Of a stretch of DNA of 64,000 nucleotides, positions 8,761 through 17,800 are shown piece after piece. Position numbers and translations under genes: made by a program. The notes below the pieces were generated by a model. It did not search any database, was not told the origin of the DNA, and saw only the letters and a program-made list of their open reading frames with translations. Numbering within the stretch: the first letter of the stretch is position 1; every line of letters starts with the position of its first letter. Source of the stretch: CBDCCV01 sp965215025 (GTDB lineage: Bacteria; Bacteroidota; Rhodothermia; Rhodothermales; Salinibacteraceae); NCBI GenBank assembly GCA_965215025.1, contig CBDCCV010000001.1, forward strand, positions 2,294,001-2,358,000, given 5' to 3'.

Positions 8761-9098
8761 CAGAAGAAAAGTAGTGGACGTGAAGCAGAAGGGACGGGCA
8801 GAAGAAGGGGGGCGGCACCGACTCCGAAGCCGAACGCTACGCTAAGCTAAGCGCCAAAGGCCGCGCCGGGCGCCAAGAAATGCATCGGCGGCGCCATGTA
8901 GAGGGGCACGGCCAGAAGAAGGGCAGAGCCGGCGCGTGCTCAAAACCCCCGACCGGAGCCGTGCCGGTGGGGGGCTTGGCGAGCAGGCTGCTCGGGCGCA
9001 TGTATGCGGGTGCGGCAGGGCAGGTTTCCTTGCGGCGATCCGAACTGCGTCCTGGCTCTTCGGTGGGGACATGGCCTTTTGTGGTGCTCTCTTGAGGC
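8761..9098. other. Non-coding gap with a hairpin
   Basis: No convincing gene. Short frames on both strands here have poor composition and no recognisable motif. A GC-rich imperfect inverted repeat lies at about 8942-8977 (AACCCCCGACCGG against CCGGTGGGGGGCTT). It has no T-run, so I do not call it a terminator. The part near 8760 must hold the lipoprotein promoter, but no clear boxes are seen. Confidence 0.4.
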
Positions 9099-9269
9099 TC
9101 ACCACAGGAGGTCAACGTCGTAGCGCTCGAACTTCTCGTCTCTGCCAACAGTGCTTACTTCTTCCGCTCTTGCCTGCATAATAATCATCCGGGCAAACGG
9201 GTCCCCATAATGAAACGAAAGCGAGCGGCGCATGTCCAGACAAGACGCCTTCACCCCCGCAAGGCCAAT
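9099..9269 (-). pseudogene. C-terminal remnant of a PIN-domain (VapC-like) toxin
   Basis: The last ~55 codons read as the end of a PIN nuclease: a hydrophobic start, then FHYGDPFARMIIMQA and VGRDEKFERYDVDLLW. These match the family's DPFDRxLIAQA and TRDxxFxxYxVxxLW. A full PIN toxin is about 125-135 residues, so the N-terminal half with the first acidic residues is missing. The frame continues upstream only through the attC-like sequence and stops near 9369. No antitoxin gene is adjacent. It looks like debris truncated at the cassette junction. Confidence 0.6.
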
Positions 9270-9270
9270 G

Positions 9271-9327
9271 GCATATAACGCGTCGGCAGCCCGAACGCAC
9301 CGACCCTGCGTGTCCTCCGCGTTATGC
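9271..9327 (-). other. attC-like integron recombination site
   Basis: Read on the minus strand, 57 bp begin GCATAACGCGG and end CCGACGCGTTATATGC. The ends are inverted repeats (GCATAACGCG against CGCGTTAT-ATGC, two-base bulge). The middle folds on an ACGCA/TGCGT stem. Length, end motifs RYYYAAC-like and GTTRRRY-like, and position directly at the stop of the upstream small gene fit a short attC site. GCATAAC departs from RYYYAAC at one base. Confidence 0.55.
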
Positions 9328-9630
9328 AACTGGCGAGGCCGAACTGCGACGCAACATGGATCGGCATCCTACAAAGGCGAACACCATGAGAGCTGAAACG
9401 GCTACCGTCAGCGTCGGCAGTATCGCGCGGCTTATCATGCCAGCTTCACCTTGTAGAACATACAAGCCGTCGTTTCTGAGGGCGACCTCGGCGCCTTCAC
9501 GAGCGACGACGAACCGCGCATCTGAAAGCAGAAGCAAGTCAGAAAGCATGTACGAGGAAAACAAAAGCCAGAGCGTTGAGACCGCGACGACGGTCAGGGC
9601 CGTCCAAGCAAAAACGCGTTTAGCGTTCAT
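9322..9630 (-). CDS. Small two-helix membrane protein, unknown (cassette gene)
   Basis: A 102-residue protein. A basic N-terminus MNAKR precedes a membrane helix at about 8-29. A polar periplasmic loop follows (REGAEVALRNDGLYVLQGEAG), then a second helix near residues 68-90 and a basic tail. No family is recognised. Its stop lies inside the attC-like site and its start follows the GTTATGC core, the standard layout of an integron cassette. It interrupts an otherwise plausible glycogen synthase-DUF4270 gene pair. Confidence 0.6.
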   Translation of the reverse strand: MNAKRVFAWTALTVVAVSTLWLLFSSYMLSDLLLLSDARFVVAREGAEVALRNDGLYVLQGEAGMISRAILPTLTVAVSALMVFAFVGCRSMLRRSSASPVA

Positions 9631-9696
9631 GGGGACATCCTCATCTTGTTGGTTAGAGTAAGCCGCATAACTCGGATCATGCCACGCGCGCTCGCC

Positions 9697-10461
9697 TCAT
9701 GCCGGCACCTCGCTCAAAACGCGCTCGTAGAGGGCCAGCGCCTGCTCCGTGCGCGCGTCCTCGTCGGCGTCGAACTGCTTGGCGCCGCCCGTAGGCGCGA
9801 GCGACGGGGGGAAGATGGCCGCGTCGGCGTGGGCGAGGCCGACTTCGGCGAGCGTGTCGGCGAGGCCGTCCATGCCCACGCGCTCGGCAAAGGCGGGCGT
9901 GAGGCGCGCCTCGGCGTCGTGCGCGTCGGGCGTGTAGATCACCTTCGTCTCGCCGAAGACGTCGCTCGCGGCGTACTCCTGCTTGCAGAGGAGCGGGACG
10001 AGGCCGCCGGCCCAACCAAAGGCGTGGATGACGTCGGGCGCCCAGCGCAGCTTCTGGATCGTCTCCAGGACGGCGCGACTGAAGAAGAGCGCGCGCTCGG
10101 CGTTGTCCTCGTAGGCGGCGCCGCTCTCATCCGCAAACGTGCCCTTGCGCCCGCCAAAGTAGCCGTCGTGGTCCATGAAGTAGACCTGGAGGCGCAGGCC
10201 GGGGATAGAGGCCACCTTCACGGTAAGCGTCTCGGTCCCTTCGCCCATGGGGACCTCGGTGCCGGAGAGGCGGATGACCTCGTGGAGGCTGTTCTTGCGC
10301 TCGCTGATGGTGCCGTAGCGCGGCATGGTGATGCGCGCCTCGAAGCCGCCCGCCTCCTGGATCTTCTCGGGCAGCGTGCGGACGAGGCCGGCCGCCTCGG
10401 AGCCGTTGGCGAAGGGCGCCACCTCGCCGGCGATGTACAGGATGCGCTTAGGAGTTGCCAT
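9697..10461 (-). CDS. Stand-alone glycogen/starch synthase catalytic (GT5) domain protein
   Basis: A 254-residue protein starting MATPKRILYIAGEVAPFA, the GT5 N-terminal Rossmann domain. FMDHDGYFGG, DNAERALFFSRAVLE, APDVIHAFGWAGGLVPLLC and KVIYTPDAHD follow in the usual order. The second Rossmann domain carrying the C-terminal part of the active site is absent, against about 480 residues for full GlgA. Short GT5 proteins of this size are common in Bacteroidota, so this is probably its normal form. ATG 10461 is chosen because upstream codons are non-family sequence. It may elongate glycogen or act with a partner; activity is inferred. Confidence 0.85.
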   Translation of the reverse strand: MATPKRILYIAGEVAPFANGSEAAGLVRTLPEKIQEAGGFEARITMPRYGTISERKNSLHEVIRLSGTEVPMGEGTETLTVKVASIPGLRLQVYFMDHDGYFGGRKGTFADESGAAYEDNAERALFFSRAVLETIQKLRWAPDVIHAFGWAGGLVPLLCKQEYAASDVFGETKVIYTPDAHDAEARLTPAFAERVGMDGLADTLAEVGLAHADAAIFPPSLAPTGGAKQFDADEDARTEQALALYERVLSEVPA

Positions 10462-10680
10462 GCGGAAAAGGGGAGGGTTGGGTAGAGAAGAGCGGGGAGC
10501 CGGCGGCCTCTGGGCACCGACGACGCCTGCAATGTAACGAAAACCCCTGCGCGTTTCAAGCTGCAGCCTCTCGTGCCCCGTGTGGCGGTCATATAAGTAG
10601 CCTGCTTGCAGTGGATTCTGGAACACTTTTCGCTGTTAAAGGCCTGGACGCGAACGATCTTCTCAGACTCCTGAACCGCC

Positions 10681-11190
10681 ATGCTGCGCCGTTACGGTTC
10701 ACCGGCCTCACGGCCCCTCGCGCTGCTTCTGGGAAGCCTCCTCTGGCTTGTCGCCTGCGACTCGTCGGGACCGGCGCCGCCGGTCGTAGGGCCTGAAGAC
10801 CTGACCGGGCTGTGGGAAGCGGCCGGTTTCACGAACGACGAAGGCGTCCCCTCTGAGCAGACGTCTTTCGTCCTGTTCGAGCGAATGCCCTCTCTGGACT
10901 CGCTCCGATTTACGGATTACTACTACCGAACGGCCGACGACAGCCCGAGCGGCACGGGCTGCTGGTACACCGAAGTGGACGAACTCGAACGCACAGGCCC
11001 CAACGAGTACACGGTGCAGTTCCGAGGCGGGGAGCGTCCGCAGCGTATCGTGTACACGTTCGTCCCGCACGAGGACGGCTCCCTGACCTTGCACGGGGAG
11101 CTGGAGAACATCGCCGACGAAGACTTCACCGGGGTTCTGCGCAGGGTTCCCAAGCCGCGAGCCTTCGAGCCTCGCTGTCCGGGAGACTAA
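10681..11190 (+). CDS. Hypothetical lipoprotein
   Basis: A 169-residue protein with signal peptide and lipobox LWLVAC (Cys near residue 26), then a Pro-rich spacer and a beta-rich domain. Visible segments are LTGLWEAAGFTNDEG, GTGCWYTEVDELERTGPNEY and IVYTFVPHEDGSLTLHGEL. The pattern resembles lipocalin-like bacterial lipoproteins that begin with an LxGxW motif, but I cannot name a family. It is transcribed divergently from the glycogen synthase gene and converges on the next gene. Confidence 0.7.
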   Translation: MLRRYGSPASRPLALLLGSLLWLVACDSSGPAPPVVGPEDLTGLWEAAGFTNDEGVPSEQTSFVLFERMPSLDSLRFTDYYYRTADDSPSGTGCWYTEVDELERTGPNEYTVQFRGGERPQRIVYTFVPHEDGSLTLHGELENIADEDFTGVLRRVPKPRAFEPRCPGD

Positions 11191-11298
11191 GAAGCTGCCT
11201 CCCTCTCTGAACCCGCCCGGTAGATCGAACGGCGCACTTGCGCCGCCGGCCGCAGTGGACGGGTGAGGTGGCTGGTGGTCACGGCCGGCGCGGGCGCC

Positions 11299-12558
11299 TC
11301 ACGTCTCCTCGTCGATGTAGGCGACGTGGCGGAAGTAGCGCTGCTCCTCGAACGAGGCGCCCAAAGCGCCGATCAAGACGCCAAGCGCCGCCACAAAGCC
11401 GGCCAGGACGAAGTAGCTCCCCGGCCCGATTTCCTCGACGGAGGCGGCCCACCCGGCGGCCAGGCGCTCGCTAAAGAGCGTCGTCGTCAAAAGCAGCGTG
11501 AGCGCGAAAAGGAGCACGTACGTCGTTGCCATCCCCAGGACCACCGTGGCGCCGATGGAGACGTTGGCCACCACGCGCTGCTCGGAGAGGCGCCCGGCCG
11601 AGCGGCGGCGCAAAAGCTGCTGCCGCTTGAGGACGTACGTGCTCGTGCCGGCCAGCGCCAAAAAGGTGAGGAAGACGACGCGCCCCGGCGGCTGGCTCAT
11701 CCCCAGGTCCCACGCCTCGGCTGTAATGACGAGGATGACGAGCGTGGACGCCGCCGCCGCCGTAAGCCGGCTAAAGCGGAAAGGGAACTCCCAGGGCCGC
11801 GCCCGCCAGACGGCGCCCCCGATCTCGCGGCGGCCGATCCACAGCGCGCGCCCGTAGAAGCGCGCCGTGTGGCCTCGGTAGCGGCCCGTCTCTTCCAGGC
11901 GCACGTCGGCCGCGTCGGCGAGGGCCTCGGCCAGGCGGGCGCGGCTCTCCTCGCTAAAAGCGCGCATGGCGTCGAGGTCGGCCACGGTGCGGAGGTCGTA
12001 CATGAGGTCTTCGGGGTCCTCGGCGTGCTCGAGGCCGCCCAAGTGGCCGAAGAGGTGGAAGGCCAGCACGGTGAGGCGCCGCCCGATGACGCGGATGCGC
12101 TCGTCGCGCGCGGCGCTGCCCTGCTCGTCCTCGGCGAGGGCGGTGAGCGGGTCGATGCGCGCGGTGGAGAGGACGGCCCCTTGCACGGCCTGCGACGGCG
12201 CGCCAAAGGCGAAGGGCTTGTAGTACGTCCTCAGCGGCGCCTGCGTGACGACGAAGACGAAGTCCCAGCGGCGCGCGTCGCGCTCTAAGACGCCCGCGTC
12301 CAGGAGCGCCGTCGGCTCGGCCGGGACGTGCTCGACGGCCTCCGGGCGGCGCACGAGCGGCATCCGCCAGTCGTACGCCGGGAAGCGCTCGCGCAGGTAG
12401 GCCAAGACGCGCGCGCGCGCCGCCTCGGCCGCCTCGCGGTCCACGGCCTCGAAGCGACCGGCCAGCACCCAGCCCAGTTCCAGCTTCGGCTTCTCGGCTG
12501 TTGTGGAGGGCGGGGCGCTCGTCACGGCGCGCTCGTCCTGCTGATTCGGCATCTGCAA
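11299..12558 (-). CDS. Archaemetzincin-like domain fused to a four-helix membrane domain
   Basis: A 419-residue protein. Residues 30-195 resemble archaemetzincins in order of elements: a strand WDFVFVVTQAPL, then FAFGAPSQAVQGAVLSTARIDP, then the zinc segment HLFGHLGGLEH at 168-178. This is HxxxHxxGxxH with Leu at the position of the catalytic Glu in HExxHxxGxxH. EDLMYDL just after could be the Met-turn. About four transmembrane helices follow between 250 and 405, with a basic cytoplasmic loop (KRQQLLRRRSAGR). Zinc may be bound, but ordinary peptidase chemistry looks unlikely. Function is unknown and the family call is inferred from motifs only. Confidence 0.6.
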   Translation of the reverse strand: MQMPNQQDERAVTSAPPSTTAEKPKLELGWVLAGRFEAVDREAAEAARARVLAYLRERFPAYDWRMPLVRRPEAVEHVPAEPTALLDAGVLERDARRWDFVFVVTQAPLRTYYKPFAFGAPSQAVQGAVLSTARIDPLTALAEDEQGSAARDERIRVIGRRLTVLAFHLFGHLGGLEHAEDPEDLMYDLRTVADLDAMRAFSEESRARLAEALADAADVRLEETGRYRGHTARFYGRALWIGRREIGGAVWRARPWEFPFRFSRLTAAAASTLVILVITAEAWDLGMSQPPGRVVFLTFLALAGTSTYVLKRQQLLRRRSAGRLSEQRVVANVSIGATVVLGMATTYVLLFALTLLLTTTLFSERLAAGWAASVEEIGPGSYFVLAGFVAALGVLIGALGASFEEQRYFRHVAYIDEET

Positions 12559-12599
12559 AAATGGGTGTGAGAAGCTTGACCGATGCGGCGCACCTTGAG

Positions 12600-12628
12600 G
12601 TAGGGACGAATTGCAATTCGCCCTTTAC
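12600..12628. repeat. GTAG...TTAC dispersed palindrome, copy 2
   Basis: Left arm GTAGGGACGAATTG (12600-12613), right arm CAATTCGCCCTTTAC (12614-12628). The core GAATTGCAATTC is perfect and the outer part imperfect. The right flank is GGCAACT. An outer CCTTGA/TCAAGG pair brackets it. It lies upstream of the archaemetzincin-like gene. Confidence 0.65.
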
Positions 12629-12725
12629 GGCAACTTTCAAGGTTGGCACGTGACCAGACGCTCCGGTTTCAGCAAGGGCGCCTTCTGAACGTATAGCGTG
12701 CCCTTACCAATCGCCGCTGCCCCTC

Positions 12726-13988
12726 TCAGAAAAACCGCAGGAGCCAGCCCAACACCGCGCCGCCGAGGACGATCCACGCCGCGTTGAGCCGGAACACGAG
12801 CACGGCCGCCGCCGCCAGCCCCGCGATGAGCCACGCCTCCCAGGAGACGAGCGTGGTAGCGCCCAGCTCAAGCGTCACCGCAGCCATGAGCGCCACGGCC
12901 GCCACGTTCACCGCGTCCAAAAACGCCGAGAGCCACGCCGACTCGCGCAGCTTCGGCACGAGCGGGTTCAGGATCAGCACGAAGAAGAACGACGGCAAAA
13001 AGATGCCCAGCGTGGCGACTATGGCGCCCGGCACGCCCTCGATCACGTAGCCGATGAACGTCGAGGTGGAGAGCACCGGCCCCGGCGTGAACTGCCCGAT
13101 GGCGATGGCGTCCAGAAGCTGCGCCTCGGTAAGCCAGCCGTAGCTCTCCACGAGGTCGCCCTCCAGGAACGCCACCAGGACGTACCCGCTCCCGTACAGG
13201 ATGGAGCCGACTTTCAGAAAGAAGAAGCCCAGCTTCCAGAGCGAGACGCCGCCCGCCGCCGCTGCCGCGCCCGCCGCCACGGCCGAGGTGTCGCGCCCGA
13301 TGCGCGCGGCGCTTTGCTGCATGAAAAGGATCGGCAGGAAGCGCGCGGCCGTGTCGCTCTCGGCGCCGCCGGAGAAGCGCAGCCACACCATCCCCACCAC
13401 GCCGCCGAGGAGGAGCACCGCGATCTCGCCCAGCCCATAGAGCGCCAGCGCCCCCACCGCCACGCCGATGAGCGCCAGGCGCCAGCCCTTGACCGCCTTC
13501 TTGCCCAGCTTCCACACCGCGCCCAGGATCACGGCAATCACCGCCGGCTTGATGCCGTAGAGAAACGGCTCGACCTCCGGCAGCGCCCCGTACGTCACGT
13601 AGAGCCACCCGAAGACGCCCGTGATCACCACCGCCGGGAAGATGAAGCACGCCCCGGCGGTGAAGAGGCCCGGCCACCCGCCACGCTCGTAGCCCACGTG
13701 CATGGTCATCTCGGTCGAGTTCGGCCCCGGAATGAGGTTCGTCGCGCCGATGAGGTCCAGGAAGTGCTGCCGCCCGATCCACTTGCGGCGCGTGACAAAC
13801 TCGTCCTCCATCATGGCGATGTGCGCCGCCGGCCCGCCAAAAGCGATCACGCCGAGCTTGAAGAAAAGCCGCGCGATCTCGCCGAGACGGCCCTGCCGGG
13901 CGTGCTCATGGTGCGACGCGGCGTTTTCTTGCGGCGCGGCGTTTTCCGAGGCGCCTCGTTCTTCAGGCGCGTTGGGCGAATGCGGCAT
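12726..13988 (-). CDS. chrA: Chromate transporter, CHR family (two-domain)
   Basis: A 420-residue membrane protein with two homologous halves. The first half begins ARLFFKLGVIAFGGPAAHIAMM and has GATNLIPGPNSTEM. The second begins LGFFFLKVGSILYGSGYVLVAFLEGD and has AIGQFTPGPVLSTSTFIG. The GGP and PGP motifs in each half are the CHR signatures. Members export chromate by proton-coupled antiport; related members may move other oxyanions. A long polar His-rich N-terminus precedes the first helix. An upstream TTGACA box lies at 14056-14051 but its -10 (CATCTT) is weak. Confidence 0.93.
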   Translation of the reverse strand: MPHSPNAPEERGASENAAPQENAASHHEHARQGRLGEIARLFFKLGVIAFGGPAAHIAMMEDEFVTRRKWIGRQHFLDLIGATNLIPGPNSTEMTMHVGYERGGWPGLFTAGACFIFPAVVITGVFGWLYVTYGALPEVEPFLYGIKPAVIAVILGAVWKLGKKAVKGWRLALIGVAVGALALYGLGEIAVLLLGGVVGMVWLRFSGGAESDTAARFLPILFMQQSAARIGRDTSAVAAGAAAAAGGVSLWKLGFFFLKVGSILYGSGYVLVAFLEGDLVESYGWLTEAQLLDAIAIGQFTPGPVLSTSTFIGYVIEGVPGAIVATLGIFLPSFFFVLILNPLVPKLRESAWLSAFLDAVNVAAVALMAAVTLELGATTLVSWEAWLIAGLAAAAVLVFRLNAAWIVLGGAVLGWLLRFF

Positions 13989-14161
13989 CGGTCGGCGGGC
14001 GTTCTTTCCGTTGCGGGGCGAAGCGAGAAGATGGCTTGCCGCGTGCCGCCTGTCAAGCGCCCGTCGGTTATGCTTGTATCTCTAAGAGCGCACTGGCCTT
14101 CCTGCGCGCGGACGTTCAGAAATGCGAATCAAGGGTTAAGCAGAAACGCCGGATCACGTCC

Positions 14162-14189
14162 GTAGGGGCGTATCGCGATACGCCCTTGC
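14162..14189. repeat. GTAG...TTGC dispersed palindrome, copy 3
   Basis: Left arm GTAGGGGCGTATCG (14162-14175), right arm CGATACGCCCTTGC (14176-14189), 12 of 14 positions paired. It sits between chrA and the small gene at 14283. The right end is degenerate (TTGC instead of CTAC). Confidence 0.6.
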
Positions 14190-14282
14190 AACGGCCGATG
14201 GGGGCGAGAGCGGTTCTGACGGGCGTTTTAAGTTCAACCTCTGATTCGCATTCAGAAAGATCGGCGAGTGGGGGGGCAGGCT

Positions 14283-14735
14283 TTACGGGCCGGCCCCGTC
14301 CCGACGGTGGTGCAGGGCGGACGGCCCCGGATCAGACCACAGCAGGTAGGCGCTGAGCAGCCCCGCGGAGTGGTGCTCTACCGAGAGGATGAAATGCGTG
14401 GTCGGGTCGTAGTCGCGCAGCATCCGCGCGAACCCCTCGCGCAGCGAGCCGAAGTCCACCTCATGCTCCTCCGGCTCGCTGCCGTACGCGATGTAGCGAC
14501 AGGGGAAGCGCTCGCCGTTCTTCATCCAGTCGGCCTTGATGACTTCGAGCCACTGCTCTTTGCTGACGAAGAGCGTGCCGCGGCCGCGCTTCTGGTAATG
14601 CCCCCAGGCCAGGGCGGCGACCGCCTCGAAGTGCTTGTGCACCTCGTCCATGAACATGACGTGGTAGTTCCAGCGCCTGTGGTGCAGGTCCAGGCCCGGC
14701 GCGTGGATCTCCAGGCGGATGTCGAGTTCTGCCAT
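14283..14735 (-). CDS. Hypothetical soluble protein
   Basis: A 150-residue protein starting MAELDIRLEIHAPGLDLHHRRWNY with ATG 14735. It has His-rich stretches (LDLHHRRWNYH, DEVHKHFEAV, SVEHHSAG) and no signal peptide or membrane helix. RYIAYGSEPEEHEVDF and GFARMLRDYDPTTHFIL look well structured. I recognise no family. It lies between chrA and the DUF4175 gene on the same strand, with 119 bp to the latter, so a shared role is not evident. Confidence 0.6.
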   Translation of the reverse strand: MAELDIRLEIHAPGLDLHHRRWNYHVMFMDEVHKHFEAVAALAWGHYQKRGRGTLFVSKEQWLEVIKADWMKNGERFPCRYIAYGSEPEEHEVDFGSLREGFARMLRDYDPTTHFILSVEHHSAGLLSAYLLWSDPGPSALHHRRDGAGP

Positions 14736-14853
14736 GCGGCGGGACCGTCTCAACAAGTAGAAGGCGGGGCGGTGGCGTAGGTGCAGATGACGAGCGTACG
14801 CCTTGCTGAGCGAAATGATCGGTCCGCCTCACTCCGCCCCGGCGGGTCGTGTG

Positions 14854-17800
14854 CTATCGGGGTTGCTCCTGCGGCGCGCGCTGCTCCTCCTGGCGCTCGA
14901 GGAGGTCGAAGTAGCGCTTGATGAGTTCCTGGTAGGCCGGAGCGTAGCCGCTCTCCAGGGCGCGCAGGAGGTCGCGGCGCAGGCGCTCGGCCTCCTCGGC
15001 GGGGGCGAGGTCGGTGGGCGAGGAGCGGGTGTGGTCGTCCTCGGCGGCCTGGCCCTGGCGCTTGTTCTCGCGCCCGCGCGTCTGGAGCGAGCGCTGCGCG
15101 TCTAAGAGGCGCGTGAGGATCTGCTGCTGGCGCTCCTTGGTGCGGCGGTCCGGGCGGCCCTGCTGAAGCTGCTGGATCGTCTCCTGCATCTGCTCGGCGA
15201 TGCGGCCGAGGTCGCCCAAGACTTTTTGGCCGGCCTCGCTGCCCTGCGTGTTCTGCCGAAGCTCTTCAAGCTGGCGCTGGATGGCGCGCTGCTGCGCGGC
15301 CATCTGCCCAAGGCGCTCCTGCTGGCTTGTGGAGAGGCGGTCGCCCTGCGCGTCGTTGAGCATCTGCTGGATCTGGGCATTGAGCTTTTGCTGCTGCCCG
15401 GCCATCTGCTGAAGCTGCTGCGCCATCTGCTGGGCGGACATGCCCTGGCCCTGGCCCTGCTGCTGGTTCTGCATCTGGTCCAGGAGGTTGGAGAGGAGCA
15501 GCGCCAACTCGTTCAGGTGCATCATGGCCGCCTTCTGATTCCCGGCGGCTTGCTGCGTGGTCCTTTCCGTCATGGCGCCCGTGGCGGCCTCCATCTCACG
15601 GAGCGCCTGACCCGTCTCCTTCTGCACCGCGCGCGACATCTCGGGGATCTGGCGCGCGAGCTGCTGCAACGAATCGCTCGTGGTGCGCAGGCCCTCGGCC
15701 AGGCGGCTCTGCTCCTGCGCCTGGGTGCGGAGCGTGGGGCTGTCCGCAGCGAGGCGGTCCGTGGTGCGGCGCAGCGCCTCCTGCCGCTCGGAGAGCGTGA
15801 GCGTGTTGGAGAGCGCCTGCCTGAGGCCGGCCATGTTGAGCTGCTGCTGCTGGCCCTGCATCCCGGTCTTCATCTTTTGCAGACGCTGCTGCATGTCCTG
15901 GAGGCGCTGCTGCATCTGCTGCTGACTCTGCTGCGCCTCGTTAAGCTCGTTCTGCCGGAGCTGTTCGCTGTTCTCCTGCATCTGCTGCGGCAGGGGCTGC
16001 TGCTGCATCTCGTCGCGGAGCTTTTGCATCTCGTCCTGCGGCGCGCTGGGCGTGTCCTTCATCTGCTCTTGCAGCTCCTTGAGCTTTTCCTCCAGCTCTT
16101 CCATCGCTTCGCGGGCGCGCTCCTGCTCCTGGGCCAGCTGCTCGCGCTTCTCGGCGTCGGACGGGTCTTGCTCCGAGGCGTTTTTCTCAGAGGCGTTGTT
16201 CTGCTGCTCGTCGGCTTCGTTTTGCTCGGCGCTGTTTTCTTGTGCTTCGTTTTCGGAGGTCTCGTTCTCGCCCGCCTCGTCTTGCTCAGCGGCGTCGTTT
16301 TCCGGAGCTTCTTCGGCGCTCTCGTCCGGCTCGCCTTTTTCTTCCTGCTCCTGGCGCAGGCGCTCGGTTTCCTCGGCGAGGCGCTTTTCCTGCTTGGCGA
16401 GTTCTTCGGCGCGCCGGGCCGCTTCGTCGAGCTTCTGCTGCGTCTGGAGCTGCTTGAAGAGGTCGAGCGTGCGCTGGAGCCGCTCCTGGTACTGCTCCTC
16501 GCTGAACTCGAACTCCTGGATGGCCTCCTGCATCTGCTCGAGGTCCATGTTCTGCATGGCCTCCTGGAGCTTTTTCAAGGCCTCCTGCAATTCGGGCGAG
16601 TTGATCTCTTCGGCCACCTCCTGAAGCTGGCGGTACAGCTGCTCGGTCTCGGGGCTGACGAGGCTGTTTTCCTGCATCTGCCGCGCGGCTTCTTGCATCT
16701 CGCGCGTAAGCTGCTCCACGCCTTCTTCGAGGCTCTGCTGCTGCTCTTGCAGGCGCTCCATCTGCCGGGCGTCCTCCCAGTCGGACTCCTGCGTGCGGCG
16801 CAGCTCGCGCTTGAGTTCGTCGAACTCCTCGGCCACGGCCTCGCGCTCCTGTTCAAGCTGGCGCATCCGCTCCTCGACGGTCTCTTGCTGCTCGTCGAGC
16901 TGCTCGTACTTCTCGGTGAGGGAGGGGACGCGCAGGCGCTGCCGGCCCGTCTCGGCCGATTGGTAGCCGGCCCAGCGGTTGTTGTCCCACACCTTGGCGT
17001 AGTACTCGATCACGTCGCCGGGGACGGGGTCGAGGCCGGTCTCGCGCGTCAAGAGCCAGTCGTGGGCGATTTCCTGGCTGAGCATCCGCGGGCTGTCGAG
17101 CGGGAGGTCGAGATGCGCAAAGTCTTCGGACGGCTCGCCGAGGTTGCTCTCGGCCAGGCGGTAGTAGAGGCGGAGCTGGGCGAAGCCGAAGTCGTCGCTC
17201 ATGCGCAGGCGCAGGTTTTCCTGCAGGTCCTCGCCGAGGGTGGCCTCCGGCCCCGGCGCCAGGAAGGCGATCTCGGGCGGCGCGTCGGCGAGGAGCGTCT
17301 TGGTGTAGGCGATGGGGCGCTCGTTCTCGATGCCGGCCTCGCTCTGGAGGACGATCTGGTACGTGCCCGCCTCGCGGAGCGTGAACGCGCCCACGGCCGA
17401 CCCGCCCTCGACCGAGAGCGTGTCCTCGTCCCCGTCTTCAAAACGAACAAAGGCGTGCCGGACGGCCTGCCCGCCGAGGGCCACGTCAAGCGCGACCTCG
17501 GTGCCGGGGAGCGCGGCGAGGTCGCCCACGTTGGGCGCCAGGCGCTGCGGCTTGAGGCCGGTGTACGCCGGCGGGCGGAGGCTTACCTGCAAGCCACGCA
17601 CGAGGGGCCGCTCGACCACCTCGACGCCGTGCCACGCGCTCTGGACGCGCCCGGCCTCGGCGCGGTAGCGCAGCGGCTGGCGCACGCCCGCGATCCGGTG
17701 CCGGAAGACGCCCGCCGAGTCGGCCCGGAGTTCGATCTCCTCGGTACGCTCCTCGCCCTCGGGCTGCATGAAGAGGGTGAGGCGCTCGGGCCGGGCGGCG

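Larger units (their letters stand above)
9271..9670 (-). mobile_element. Lone integron-type gene cassette (candidate)
   Basis: On the minus strand a GTTATGC core (9671-9665) lies 25 bp after the stop of the glycogen synthase gene. A two-helix membrane protein gene follows 34 bp later, and then an attC-like hairpin (9327-9271). The 5' junction GTTATGC is the exact complement of the attC R'' box GCATAAC, as expected when a circular cassette inserts at a secondary site. No integron integrase is visible in the window. Confidence 0.45.

Noticed and set aside
8842..9148. Short minus-strand frames of 87-103 codons upstream of the lipoprotein gene
   Set aside because: Pro/Arg/Ala-rich with no motif, passing through a GC-rich hairpin and the end of the PIN remnant.
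14028..14056. Promoter for chrA (TTGACA on the minus strand)
   Set aside because: The -35 is perfect but the -10 (CATCTT) and the Bacteroidota box both fail, so it is mentioned only in the chrA entry.
15360..16300. Dense CTGCTG/CTC words that look like a tandem repeat or CRISPR
   Set aside because: They encode the Gln/Glu coiled coil in frame; spacing is irregular and there are no spacers.
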